Source: Cellulosimicrobium marinum
GTDB lineage: Bacteria; Actinomycetota; Actinomycetes; Actinomycetales; Cellulomonadaceae
Direction of reading: 5' to 3'
Assembly: GCF_020551945.1 (NCBI RefSeq)
Contig: NZ_JAJBZH010000001.1
Span: forward strand, 62,001-126,000
Length of the DNA: 64,000 nt
Part shown: positions 25,233-33,846 of the stretch, piece after piece
Position numbering within the stretch: the stretch's first letter is position 1
How the letters are laid out: each line of letters begins with the position of its first letter
Notes under the pieces: model-generated
What the model was told of the DNA's origin: nothing
Databases searched by the model: none
What the model saw: only the letters and a program-made list of their open reading frames with translations
Position numbers and translations under genes: made by a program

Positions 25233-27167
25233 GTGACCCGGCTGCGCGTCGAGCACGCCGACGTCGTCGTCGTCGGCGGCGGGGCTGCCGGGCTGAGCGC
25301 GGCGCTCGCCGTCGCGCAGGACGCGGCACGCGCTGCGGCGACGGACGAGGGGAGCCGCGCGCCCGTCGTCGCGCTCGTGTCGAAGGTGTACCCGATGCGC
25401 TCGCACACCGTCGCGGCCGAGGGCGGGGCCGCGGGCGTCGTCGGGGACGACGACTCCCTGGAGCAGCACGTCGCCGACACGCTCGCCGGCGGTGCCGGGC
25501 TCTGCGAGGAGGACGCCGTCCGGTTCGTCGTGGAGCGCGCGGCGGGGGAGCTGTGGCGGCTCGAGAACTGGGGCCTGCCGTGGAGCCGCACCGACGACGG
25601 CCACGTCGCCGTGCGCCGGTTCGGCGGGATGAGCCGCGCCCGCACGTGGTTCGCGGCCGACAAGACGGGCTTCCACCTCCTGCACACCCTCTTCCAGACG
25701 TCCCTGCGGTACTCCGGCGACGGCGCGACGATCCGCCGGTACGACGAGCACCACGTGCTCGACCTCGTCCTGGACGACGCGGTCTCACCCGGCTCGGCCG
25801 ACGCCGACGACGGGCCGGGCGGCCGGGTGCGGGGCGTCGTCGTGCACGACCAGCACCGGGGCGAGCCGCTGCTCCTCGCCGCGCCCGCCGTGGTGCTCGC
25901 CACGGGCGGCGCGGCACGCGCGTGGGGCACGAGCACGAACGCGGGGATCGTCACGGGCGACGGCACGGCGATGGCGCTGCGCGCGGGCGCGCCGTTGCGC
26001 GACCTCGAGTTCCTCCAGTTCCACCCGACCGGCCTGCCGGGCAACGGCATCCTGCTCACCGAGGCCGCGCGCGGCGAGGGCGGCGTCCTGCTCGACGCCG
26101 ACGGGCGCCGCTACCTCGCCGATTACGGCCTGGGCCCCGAGACGCCCGTCGGGGAGCCCGTGCCCCGCACGATGGAGCTCGGCCCGCGCGACCGGCTCTC
26201 CCAGGCGTTCTGGCACGCCGACCGGGACGGCCGCACGATCCCCACCCCCGACGGCGGCGTCGTGCTGCTCGACCTGCGCCACCTCGGGCGCGCGCGCCTC
26301 GCCGACCGGCTCCCGCTCGTCTCCGGTCTCGCGAAGCAGTTCGCCGGCGTCGACCCGGCGCTCGACCCCGTCCCCGTCCGCCCGACGGCGCACTACACCA
26401 TGGGCGGGATCCGCACCGACGCGCACGGCGCGACGAGGATCGGCGGGCTGTTCGCCGCCGGGGAGTGCGCGTCCACCGGGCTGCACGGGGCCAACCGGCT
26501 CGGGTCGAACTCGCTCGTCGAGACGCTCGTCGTCGGGCGGGCGGCGGGCGAGGCGGCGCTCGCGTGGTCGCGTCAGGCGTCCGCCGGGCGGGTCGCGGGC
26601 GGGGCGTCGTCGGCCGGGGGCGGGGTCGGCCTGGGGAGCGTGGAGGCGGACGTCGTGGACCGGGCGGCCGCCGTGGCGGACGCGTACCTCGCGATGCGCG
26701 GCCGGGGGAGCGAGCCGCCCGCCGCGATCCGGGCCGAGCTCGGCCGCGTGCTCGACGCCGACGTCGGGATCTACCGCGACGCCGACGGCCTGCGCCGGGC
26801 GCTCGCGACCGTCGAGGACCTGCGCGCCCGGTACGCCGACGTGCGCGTCGCCGACACCGGCGCCGTGCTCAACACCGACTGGGCCACCACCGTCGAGCTC
26901 GGCGCCACGCTGCTCGTCGCGCACGCCGCCGTCCTCGCCGCGCTCGCTCGCGAGGAGTCGCGCGGCGCGCACCAGCGGCTCGACTTCCCGGCGACCGACG
27001 ACGCCCCGCGCCACTCGGAGGTCCGGCTCGGCGCGGACGGCGCGGTCGAGGTCACGCACGTCCCGGTCGGGCTCCGCGGTACCGGGTGGCCCGCCGAACA
27101 CGAGGTTGATGTCGTCAACGGGGCCAGAACGGCAGCAACGTCGTTCTCGGCGGGGGAGGGCGCGTGA
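25233..27167 (+). CDS. frdA: fumarate reductase/succinate dehydrogenase flavoprotein subunit
   Basis: 644 residues. FAD-binding GGGAAG is at 15-20, the covalent-flavin His58 is in MRSHTVAAEGG, and the substrate site shows HPTGLPG (264-270) and TEAARGEGG (276-284). The capping-domain and GECASTGLHGANRLGSNSL motifs are normal. It couples succinate/fumarate interconversion to the quinone pool via the iron-sulfur subunit. The GTG at 25233 gives the usual length; upstream in-frame sequence lies in the repeat region. Its stop overlaps the frdB start (GTGA). Reaction direction cannot be told from sequence; frdA is used because no sdhCD genes accompany it. Confidence 0.88.
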   Translation: MTRLRVEHADVVVVGGGAAGLSAALAVAQDAARAAATDEGSRAPVVALVSKVYPMRSHTVAAEGGAAGVVGDDDSLEQHVADTLAGGAGLCEEDAVRFVVERAAGELWRLENWGLPWSRTDDGHVAVRRFGGMSRARTWFAADKTGFHLLHTLFQTSLRYSGDGATIRRYDEHHVLDLVLDDAVSPGSADADDGPGGRVRGVVVHDQHRGEPLLLAAPAVVLATGGAARAWGTSTNAGIVTGDGTAMALRAGAPLRDLEFLQFHPTGLPGNGILLTEAARGEGGVLLDADGRRYLADYGLGPETPVGEPVPRTMELGPRDRLSQAFWHADRDGRTIPTPDGGVVLLDLRHLGRARLADRLPLVSGLAKQFAGVDPALDPVPVRPTAHYTMGGIRTDAHGATRIGGLFAAGECASTGLHGANRLGSNSLVETLVVGRAAGEAALAWSRQASAGRVAGGASSAGGGVGLGSVEADVVDRAAAVADAYLAMRGRGSEPPAAIRAELGRVLDADVGIYRDADGLRRALATVEDLRARYADVRVADTGAVLNTDWATTVELGATLLVAHAAVLAALAREESRGAHQRLDFPATDDAPRHSEVRLGADGAVEVTHVPVGLRGTGWPAEHEVDVVNGARTAATSFSAGEGA

Positions 27168-27988
27168 GCGAGCAGACCGTGCGCCTCGAGGTGGCGCGTC
27201 AGGAGCCCGACGGCGCCGCGCACCGCGACGTGTTCGACGTCCCGTTCGACGACCGCACCTCCGTGCTCGACGCCCTCCAGTGGGTCAAGGACCACGCCGA
27301 CCCCACGCTCACGTTCCGCTGGTCCTGCACGATGGCCGTCTGCGGGTCGTGCGGCGTCATGGTCAACGGGCGCCCCGTGCTCGGCTGCGAGACGTTCGTC
27401 CGCGGCTACCGCACGTCGGGGCTCGTCGTCGAACCCCTCGCGCACGCCGAGGTCCTGCGCGACCTCGTCGTCGACACCGACACCTTCCTCGGCAAGCTCG
27501 CCGCCGCGCAGCCCTGGCTCGTGCCCGACGGCGCCACCCGCCTCCCCCTCGCCGGGTCGCCCGAGGCCGGTGGCCCGGTGTCGCACGAGCCGGTGTCGCC
27601 CGAGCCGGGGGTCGCCGAGGGCGACGACGTGCTCCGGGCCGTGGGGCCGTCGTCGGGCAGCGTGCAGACACCCGGCCAGCTCGCCGCGTTCAAGGGCTTC
27701 GCCGAGTGCATCGACTGCATGCTCTGCTACGCCGCGTGCCCCCAGCTCGACGTCGCGCCGGACTTCCTCGGCCCGGCCGTCGTCGCGACGGCGCGCCGCT
27801 GGGACGAGGACTCCCGCGACGCCGGCGAGCTCGACCGTGCCGACGTCCTCGACACCGAGTTCGGCGTCTGGCCCTGCATCCAGGTCGGCGCCTGCACTCA
27901 GGTCTGCCCGAAGGGCGTCGACCCCGCCCGTGCACTGCGCGACGCCCAGCGCGTCGCGACGGAGACGTGGGACGCGCGGCAGATCTAG
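27164..27988 (+). CDS. frdB: fumarate reductase/succinate dehydrogenase iron-sulfur subunit
   Basis: 274 residues carrying all three cluster sites: [2Fe-2S] Cys55, 60, 63, 75; [4Fe-4S] Cys182, 185, 188, 248; [3Fe-4S] Cys192, 238, 244. It passes electrons between the flavoprotein and quinone. A Gly/Pro/Glu-rich insert (about 130-165) between the two halves is longer than in most SdhB. The GTG overlaps the frdA stop by four bases. No membrane-anchor gene (frdC/D or sdhC/D) follows: the next gene is an AbiE-type antitoxin of different composition. Confidence 0.9.
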   Translation: MSEQTVRLEVARQEPDGAAHRDVFDVPFDDRTSVLDALQWVKDHADPTLTFRWSCTMAVCGSCGVMVNGRPVLGCETFVRGYRTSGLVVEPLAHAEVLRDLVVDTDTFLGKLAAAQPWLVPDGATRLPLAGSPEAGGPVSHEPVSPEPGVAEGDDVLRAVGPSSGSVQTPGQLAAFKGFAECIDCMLCYAACPQLDVAPDFLGPAVVATARRWDEDSRDAGELDRADVLDTEFGVWPCIQVGACTQVCPKGVDPARALRDAQRVATETWDARQI

Positions 27989-28009
27989 GCTCCACCGCGT
28001 TCGGCCGGA

Positions 28010-28058
28010 TCGAACGTTCGACGCGACAGAACGTTCGATCGAGCTGTACGGTGATCGC
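28010..28058 (+). promoter_or_regulatory. AbiE promoter with tandem palindromes
   Basis: TCGAACGTTCGA (28010-28021) is a perfect 12-bp palindrome; the same core GAACGTTC recurs at 28029-28036, 17 bp away centre to centre. TACGGT (28047-28052) is a good minus-10, so the repeats cover the minus-35 region. AbiEi antitoxins are known to autoregulate by binding inverted repeats in their promoter; these are the obvious candidates. Confidence 0.7.
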
Positions 28059-28075
28059 GAGCGAGAGGGGTCGGG

Positions 28076-29080
28076 ATGCCGGCAATCGACGAGATCGACG
28101 AACGATTCGAGGAGATCGGCCGCGCGCTTCGGGGTGATCGGATGAGCGTGTACCGCGACGGGCCGCGCGCCACTGTCGAGCTCGACGGTCTCGCTGTCAG
28201 CCGTCGCTGGGTGTGGGGCGACGAGAGCGCGTGGGCTGCGATCGCCAACGGCACCGACGAGTACCAGGACGTCGTCGTGATCGATTCACGCATCCCCGCC
28301 CACGCGGCGGTGACCGCGCGGCGCCGAGGGGTCTGGTTCGTCGACGCCTGCGGGAACCTTTACGTCGAGGCGCCCGGGATTCGTGTCGACATTCGAGGAC
28401 GCCGCCCGCCCGGTGGTCGATCTGCCACCAAGCGAACGGTGCGGGCGCGCGAGACGAATCTCATGAGTGCTCGGCGCGCGCAGGTCGTGTTCTGCCTTCT
28501 CGCGTGGCCAGAGCTCGTGACCTCGAGCGTCCGGTCGATCGCTGACGCGGCCGGGGTGTCCATCAGTCTCGCGCACAGCGTTGTCGCGACGCTCACGGAC
28601 GAGAAGCACCTTGTTCCTGGCACCTCGAAGCTCTTTCGTAAGGACGAGCTGCTTGACCAGTGGACCGCGGCGTATCCCTTGGGCCTGGCGCGTTCGTTGG
28701 AACTCGGGCAGTTCGTCGGCGAGCCGTTGGTGGAACCGTGGGCCGCCGCGTTCGGCGAGCATGTCCAGGTCAGCGGCGAGGTAGCCGCCGAAGGTCTGCG
28801 CGGACCGGGCCTCGTGCTCTATGTCCCGAAGATCGATACCCGGGCAGTTGTCGAGTCCCGCTGGCGCCGACCGGAACCTGGAGCCAGCGGCAACATCGTG
28901 GTGCGCCGAAGGTTCTGGAACGAGCCGGAGGCGACGTTCCATCCGCACGCCGAAGGGGATGGGCCCCGAAGTGCACCCCTGCCTCTCGTGTACGCCGATC
29001 TCCTGGCGTCCCACGAGTCCCGGCAACGTGAGGTTGCGTTGGCCATGAGAGGAGTCGTCCTTGGACGTGGCGCTTGCTGA
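28076..29080 (+). CDS. type IV toxin-antitoxin AbiEi-family antitoxin
   Basis: 334 residues. A winged-helix region (about 137-180: SVRSIADAAGVSISLAHSVVATL) is flanked by alpha/beta segments resembling the AbiEi_5-type transcriptional regulator that partners nucleotidyltransferase toxins. It would neutralise the toxin and repress the operon. The ATG follows AGAGGGG by about seven bases. The gene overlaps the downstream nucleotidyltransferase by 20 bp. Codon use is less GC-biased than neighbours (many third-position A or T), a sign of acquisition. Fold assignment by eye; family moderately sure. Confidence 0.72.
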   Translation: MPAIDEIDERFEEIGRALRGDRMSVYRDGPRATVELDGLAVSRRWVWGDESAWAAIANGTDEYQDVVVIDSRIPAHAAVTARRRGVWFVDACGNLYVEAPGIRVDIRGRRPPGGRSATKRTVRARETNLMSARRAQVVFCLLAWPELVTSSVRSIADAAGVSISLAHSVVATLTDEKHLVPGTSKLFRKDELLDQWTAAYPLGLARSLELGQFVGEPLVEPWAAAFGEHVQVSGEVAAEGLRGPGLVLYVPKIDTRAVVESRWRRPEPGASGNIVVRRRFWNEPEATFHPHAEGDGPRSAPLPLVYADLLASHESRQREVALAMRGVVLGRGAC

Positions 29081-29744
29081 GAAGTACCTGCAGAGCTCAC
29101 CCACAGCGATCGTGCTTCAGGAGCTGGGCAAGGGCTTCCTCGATCCCGTCCCTGTCATGCTCGTCGGTGCGGCGTGTCGGGATGCGTTGCACGCAGGGTG
29201 CGGCTTCGACATGCCGTTGCGAGGGACCGACGACCTAGATCTCGGGATCGCGGTGGCCGACTGGTCCGCGTACGAGGCGCTCGTCGCAGATCTCGAGCCT
29301 GTCCCAGGTTCTACGTCCGGGATCCGGTATGAGGTCGCGGGGCTGCCGGTCGACATCATGCCTTTCGGTGATGGCGTCGAGGTGCCTGACGGCGTCGTCA
29401 ACCCGCCGGCCAGACGCCAGGGCATGAGCGTCTTCGGGTTCCAGGACGTCTGGAGCGACGCCACGGAACTCACCATCAACGAGGATCTGCGGGTGTGGCT
29501 GCCTAGCATCGGCGGCTACACGCTTCTCAAGCTGCGAGCATGGCTCGACCGCGCTCCACAAGGGCACTACAAGGACGCACCCGACCTGGCGTGCGCGATG
29601 TACTGGACCCTTGACCCGGAAGACCTCGGAAACCACACGGATATCGTCATGACTCGTCTCTACGACACGGACGAAGGAATCCAGCTCCTCGAAGAGACCG
29701 ACTTCGACGATCGCGTCGCGGCCTGTGCGGTTGCTCGTCCGTGA
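29061..29744 (+). CDS. AbiEii-like nucleotidyltransferase toxin, probably frameshifted near its end
   Basis: 227 residues as read. The nucleotidyltransferase motif begins VGAACRDALH (35-44), with catalytic Asp58 and Asp60 in GTDDLDLGI and a later Asp in PVDIMPFG. AbiEii toxins transfer nucleotides to tRNA ends and are countered by AbiEi. Start is TTG 29061 with AGAGGAG about seven bases upstream, overlapping the antitoxin gene. Soon after LLEETDFDDR the frame hits a stop, while the +1 frame continues with VRLLVRDAIGVL, the type of sequence expected in the C-terminal helices of this family. A one-base insertion or sequencing error is likely. Confidence 0.7.
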   Translation: MDVALAEKYLQSSPTAIVLQELGKGFLDPVPVMLVGAACRDALHAGCGFDMPLRGTDDLDLGIAVADWSAYEALVADLEPVPGSTSGIRYEVAGLPVDIMPFGDGVEVPDGVVNPPARRQGMSVFGFQDVWSDATELTINEDLRVWLPSIGGYTLLKLRAWLDRAPQGHYKDAPDLACAMYWTLDPEDLGNHTDIVMTRLYDTDEGIQLLEETDFDDRVAACAVARP

Positions 29745-29931
29745 CGCGATCGGCGTACTGAGGCCAGAACGCAGGCCAGAGTTGCGGTCCGACTGGACGG
29801 CCGGGCCCGAAGACGGCCTCCTGGCCAGCGAGCTCGCAAACTCGCTCCTTCCCGGCTGGCCGACACGAGGGGAGTCGAGACTGCAGGAATTCGCGCAAGC
29901 GGTCCGTGCCGCGATGATCGCCGGGTCGTAG
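29725..29931 (+). pseudogene. out-of-frame C-terminal part of the nucleotidyltransferase
   Basis: This +1 frame encodes about 68 residues (RLLVRDAIGVLRPERRPELR, then an acidic/helical stretch ending EFAQAVRAAMIAGS). It overlaps the last 20 bases of the upstream reading frame and looks like the missing C-terminal helices. It has no ribosome site of its own. A single extra base around 29712-29727 would explain the break. Confidence 0.6.
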
Positions 29932-30052
29932 TCCTCGTCCGCCAGCCCGGGTGCGGGCTCGACGATGCATCACGGGTCGGACGCGAGGAGTTCGCCGCTC
30001 CCGGCGTCGGCATGTGATCGGCTGCCGCCGCAGCCGTTGCGGAGCTCGAACC

Positions 30053-30066
30053 CCCGCACTTGCGGG
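30053..30066 (-). terminator. short hairpin after pgm stop
   Basis: CCCGCA/TGCGGG stem with a 2-base loop directly after the pgm stop codon. The rest of the 29932-30066 gap shows nothing codable; a fragment at 30042-30056 resembles a tRNA T-loop but does not fold. Confidence 0.45.
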
Positions 30067-31752
30067 TCAGCTTCCGAGCGCCGCGGAGACGACGTCCTTC
30101 GCCTCGGCCTGGACCTGCTCCAGGTGCTCGGCGGAGACGAACGACTCGGCGTAGATCTTGTACACGTTCTCCGTGCCGGACGGGCGGGCGGCGAACCAGG
30201 CGTTCTCGGTCGTGACCTTGAGGCCGCCGATGGCGGCGTCGTTGCCGGGCGCGTTGGTGAGCTTGGCGGTGATCTCCTCGCCCGCGAGCTCGGTCGCGGT
30301 GACCTGCTCGGGCGAGAGCTTGCCGAGCGTCGCCTTCTCCTCGAGCGTCGCGGGGGCGTCGACGCGCGCGTACCAGGACTCGCCGTACCGGTCGACGAGG
30401 TCGCGGTGGTGCTCCGACGGCGACCTCCCGGTCGTCGCGAGGATCTCCGACGCGAGGAGCGCGAGGAGCAGGCCGTCCTTGTCGGTCGACCACACGTTGC
30501 CGTCGGTGCGCAGGAACGACGCCCCGGCCGACTCCTCGCCGCCGAACCCGACCGACCCGTCGAGCAGCCCGGGGACGAACCACTTGAACCCGACCGGGAC
30601 CTCGACGAGCCGACGCCCCAGGCCGCCCGCGACCCGGTCGATCAGCGCGGACGACACGAGCGTCTTGCCGATCGCCGCGCCGTCGGCCCACCCCGGCCGG
30701 GCGCCCCCGTAGAGGTACTCGATCGCGACGGCGAGGTAGTGGTTGGGGTTCATGAGCCCCGCGTCGGGGGTGACGATGCCGTGCCGGTCGGAGTCGGCGT
30801 CGTTCCCGGTCGCGACGTCGAACGGCGCGCCACCGGCCGCGTCGCCCGTCATCCCCGCCACGAGCGACGCCATCGCGTACGGCGAGGAGCAGTCCATGCG
30901 GATCTTGCCGTCCCAGTCGAGCGTCATGAACGACCAGCGCGGGTCCACCTGCGGGTTCACGACGGTGAGGTCGAGCCCGTACCGCTCGCCGATCGCGCCC
31001 CAGTACTCGACGGACGCACCGCCGAGCGGGTCGGCGCCGATGCGCACGCCGGCAGCCCGGATCGCGTCGAGGTCGAGGACGTTCGCGAGGTCGTCGACGT
31101 ACGTCGTGAGGAAGTCGTGCCGGTGCACGTGCTCGGACCCGAGCGCCTGCTCCAGGGGGACACGGCGTACCGCGCCGACGCCGGTCCGCAGGATCTCGTT
31201 CGCGCGGTCGGCGATCCAGCCGGTCGCCTCGGACCCGGCGGGGCCGCCGTGCGGCGGGTTGTACTTGAAGCCGCCGTCGCGCGGCGGGTTGTGCGACGGC
31301 GTGACGACGATCCCGTCGGCCAGGCCGGGCCCGGTGGTGCGGACGCCCTCCGCGGTCGCCGCGCCGTTGTGCAGGAGGATCGACTGCGACACCGCGGGGG
31401 TCGGGGTGAACGAGTCGCGTGCGTCGACGAACGTCTGCACGCCCGCGGCGGCGAGGACCTCCAGCGCGGTCTGCCACGCAGGCAGCGACAGGGCGTGCGT
31501 GTCCCGGCCGATGTAGAGCGGGCCGTCGGTGCCCTGGGAGCGGCGGTACTCGACGATCGCGGCGGTGATCGCGACGATGTGCGCCTCGTTGAACGCGTGG
31601 TCGAGGCTCGACCCGCGGTGCCCCGACGTGCCGAACACGACCTTCTGCGCCGGGTCGTCGACGTCGGGGGCGAGGTCGTAGTAGGCGCTGACGACGGCGT
31701 CGACGTCGATGAGGTCGGAGGGCTGGGCGGGCGTGCCGGCGCGGGGATCCAT
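30067..31752 (-). CDS. pgm: phosphoglucomutase (alpha-D-glucose phosphate-specific)
   Basis: 561 residues, close to E. coli Pgm (546). It interconverts glucose 1-phosphate and glucose 6-phosphate. Visible motifs are FGTSGHRG near the N-terminus, the phosphoserine loop VTPSHNPP, the metal loop NDADSDRHG, the sugar-binding [10 protein letters not shown] and the phosphate-binding [12 protein letters not shown] at the C-terminus. All active-site signatures are intact. ATG 31752 is the only sensible start. It is a stand-alone gene, downstream of and parallel to a TetR gene but separated by 46 bp. Confidence 0.95.
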   Translation of the reverse strand: MDPRAGTPAQPSDLIDVDAVVSAYYDLAPDVDDPAQKVVFGTSGHRGSSLDHAFNEAHIVAITAAIVEYRRSQGTDGPLYIGRDTHALSLPAWQTALEVLAAAGVQTFVDARDSFTPTPAVSQSILLHNGAATAEGVRTTGPGLADGIVVTPSHNPPRDGGFKYNPPHGGPAGSEATGWIADRANEILRTGVGAVRRVPLEQALGSEHVHRHDFLTTYVDDLANVLDLDAIRAAGVRIGADPLGGASVEYWGAIGERYGLDLTVVNPQVDPRWSFMTLDWDGKIRMDCSSPYAMASLVAGMTGDAAGGAPFDVATGNDADSDRHGIVTPDAGLMNPNHYLAVAIEYLYGGARPGWADGAAIGKTLVSSALIDRVAGGLGRRLVEVPVGFKWFVPGLLDGSVGFGGEESAGASFLRTDGNVWSTDKDGLLLALLASEILATTGRSPSEHHRDLVDRYGESWYARVDAPATLEEKATLGKLSPEQVTATELAGEEITAKLTNAPGNDAAIGGLKVTTENAWFAARPSGTENVYKIYAESFVSAEHLEQVQAEAKDVVSAALGS

Positions 31753-31798
31753 GGGGTCGATCCTGCCAGGGTGCGACCGCGCACGTCAGCCGGAGCGG

Positions 31799-32692
31799 CT
31801 ACGTCGCGGGGTCAGGGTCCTGCGCCGTCGCGTTGGCGCGGTCGATCGCCATCTCGACGGCGTCCAGGAGGCGGTCGAGGCTCGGGCCGAAGGGCCCCTG
31901 CGGAGCGTCGAAGCCGCCGCCGACGTAGATGCGGGTCATGGCGGGGTAGCGCTCGACGTCGAACCAGTCCTCCCAGAACGAGCCGAGCGTGGTCCAGTAC
32001 TCGTCGTTGCCGATGCCGGTGGCGTCGCTCTCGGCCGTCTCGGCGACGGTCGAGCGGGCGAGGCCCTGGACGTAGTTGTCGACGAGCCCGAGGGTCTCGG
32101 CGACCTGCACCTCCGACAGGCCGGTGTCGATGATGCTCCGCAGGCCCGCCTCCTGGGCGTCGAGGACGTGGGGCGCGAGGGGCGCGCGCCACATGTTGGT
32201 CTGCAGGACCCAGGGGTGGCGCAGGTAGAGGTTCCACGTCTCGTGGGCGTACTGGGTGAGCGCGGCACGCCAGGGGGCGCCCGGTTCGGGGAGGTCGAGC
32301 TCGGCGTAGGCACGGTCGATCATGAGGTCGACGAGCTCGGTCCGGCCGGGGACGTACGTGTAGAGCGACATCGCGCCGACGCCGAGCTCGGTGGCGACCC
32401 GCCGCATGGAGAGGGCGTCGAGCCCGCCCTCCTGCGCGACGGCGATCCCGGCGTCGACGACCTCGTCGAGCGTGAGGCGGGCCTTGCGCCCGCGGGTGGC
32501 GGGGGCGGGCGGGTCCCACAGCAGGGCGAGGCGGCGTGTGATCTCGGGGGTGCGCACGACCTCGGTGAACTGCTCGCGGGCGCGCTCGGCGGCGTGGACG
32601 GCGGAGGTCACGCCGGCGTCGGCGGCCGCGACGACGCCGCGCGGTCGCCCGGTCCCGGCGGGCTCGTCCGTGCGGTCTTCCGTGCTGGTCAC
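31799..32692 (-). CDS. TetR-family regulator
   Basis: 297 residues. The helix-turn-helix (about 75-125: LTLDEVVDAGIAVAQEGGLDALSMRRVATELGVG, truncated here) is preceded by an unusually long hydrophilic extension of about 70 residues. The C-terminal domain resembles TetR_C_1-type regulators of drug exporters. It is divergent from an ABC-2 exporter operon with a palindromic operator region between, so it most likely represses that exporter. The GTG at 32692 is preferred because the longer frame crosses the operator. Confidence 0.85.
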   Translation of the reverse strand: MTSTEDRTDEPAGTGRPRGVVAAADAGVTSAVHAAERAREQFTEVVRTPEITRRLALLWDPPAPATRGRKARLTLDEVVDAGIAVAQEGGLDALSMRRVATELGVGAMSLYTYVPGRTELVDLMIDRAYAELDLPEPGAPWRAALTQYAHETWNLYLRHPWVLQTNMWRAPLAPHVLDAQEAGLRSIIDTGLSEVQVAETLGLVDNYVQGLARSTVAETAESDATGIGNDEYWTTLGSFWEDWFDVERYPAMTRIYVGGGFDAPQGPFGPSLDRLLDAVEMAIDRANATAQDPDPAT

Positions 32693-32757
32693 GTGGCCAT
32701 CCTCCCCGACTCTCGCCGGCGGCCCTCGTCGGAGGGCGGCGAGAACAGGCCTGCGTT

Positions 32758-32812
32758 TTTCCGTACACCGTATGCTAACGTGGTCGAGCATATTCCGGTA
32801 CGGCGTACGAAA
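32758..32812. promoter_or_regulatory. divergent operator/promoter of TetR and ABC exporter
   Basis: CCGTACACCGTATGC (32761-32775) and, on the other strand, CGTACGCCGTACCGG (32795-32809) are inverted related units (shared CGTAC-CCGTA). They flank a TATGCT minus-10 (32771-32776) for the exporter. Probable TetR binding sites; exact boundaries uncertain. Confidence 0.6.
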
Positions 32813-32823
32813 GGGTGGCTCCG

Positions 32824-33846
32824 GTGATCCGAGCCCGAGGCCTGACCAAGACCTTCCACCGCAAGAAGGAGACCGTCGAAGCCGTCAAGGCGATCGACGT
32901 CGACGTCCGCGAGGGCGAGCTCGTCGCCTTCCTCGGCCCCAACGGGGCAGGCAAGTCCACGACCCTGAGGATGCTCACCAGCCTCCTCGAACCCACTGCC
33001 GGCACCGCCGAGGTCGCCGGGTACGACGTCGCGCGCCACCCCGCGCACGTGCGCTCGCGCATCGGCTTCATCGGGCAGGGCAACGGCGGCGGCTACTCCT
33101 ACCGCGTGCTCGACGAGCTGCACAACCAGGGCCGGTTCTACGGCCTGCCGCCCGCCGAGTACTCGCGCCGCGCGGCCGACCTCCTCGACGCGCTCGACCT
33201 CGGCGGCCTCGAGAAGCGCACCGTGCAGTCGCTGTCCGGCGGGCAGCGACGCCGGCTCGACGTCGCGCTCGGGCTCATGAACCACCCGCCCCTGCTGTTC
33301 CTCGACGAGCCCACCACCGGCCTCGACCCGCACGCCCGCGCCAACCTCTGGGAGCACATCTCCGCGATGCGCGAGCGGTACGGCATGACCATCGTCCTCA
33401 CCACGCACTACCTCGACGAGGCCGACGACATGGCCGAGCGCGTCGTCGTCATCGACCACGGCGAGATCATCGCCGACGCCACGCCCGACGCCCTCAAGCG
33501 CGACCACGCCGACGACGTCATCACCCTCACCGCCGCCCCGTTCCCGGGCGACGCCGCAGCGCAGGCCGGGGACGCGGCGTCGGGCACCACCGCGGTGCCC
33601 GACGCCGCGGCCCGCGTCCGCGCGACCCTCGCCCCCGACGTCGGCGAGGTCGAGACCACCGCCGGCCCCGACGGCGCCACCACCGTCCGGATCTCCACCA
33701 CCCACGGCGCCGACCGGCTCCCCGAGGCGATCGAGTCGCTGCGCGTCGGCGGGTTCGCCGTGCGGTCCGCCGAGCTGCGGCAGGCGAGCCTCGACGACGT
33801 GTTCCTCAACCTCACCGGACGCTCCCTGCGAGAGGAGGCGGCGTGA
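32824..33846 (+). CDS. ABC-2 exporter ATP-binding protein (DrrA/CcmA type)
   Basis: 340 residues. Walker A GPNGAGKST, signature LSGGQRRRLDVALGL, Walker B LLFLDEPTTGLD and the switch His in TTHYLDEA are all present. The C-terminal 100 residues form the extra domain seen in DrrA-type drug exporters. GTG 32824 is chosen because AAAGGG lies eight bases upstream; an in-frame GTG at 32815 would overlap that ribosome site. The stop overlaps the permease start. Likely exports a hydrophobic drug or lipid under control of the divergent TetR. Confidence 0.9.
   Translation: MIRARGLTKTFHRKKETVEAVKAIDVDVREGELVAFLGPNGAGKSTTLRMLTSLLEPTAGTAEVAGYDVARHPAHVRSRIGFIGQGNGGGYSYRVLDELHNQGRFYGLPPAEYSRRAADLLDALDLGGLEKRTVQSLSGGQRRRLDVALGLMNHPPLLFLDEPTTGLDPHARANLWEHISAMRERYGMTIVLTTHYLDEADDMAERVVVIDHGEIIADATPDALKRDHADDVITLTAAPFPGDAAAQAGDAASGTTAVPDAAARVRATLAPDVGEVETTAGPDGATTVRISTTHGADRLPEAIESLRVGGFAVRSAELRQASLDDVFLNLTGRSLREEAA

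Noticed and set aside
30040-30066. tRNA 3' end or attachment site flanking the AbiE islet
   Set aside because: The minus-strand GGTTCGAGC resembles a T-loop but no 5-bp T-stem or acceptor stem forms, and no matching copy exists on the other side of the islet.
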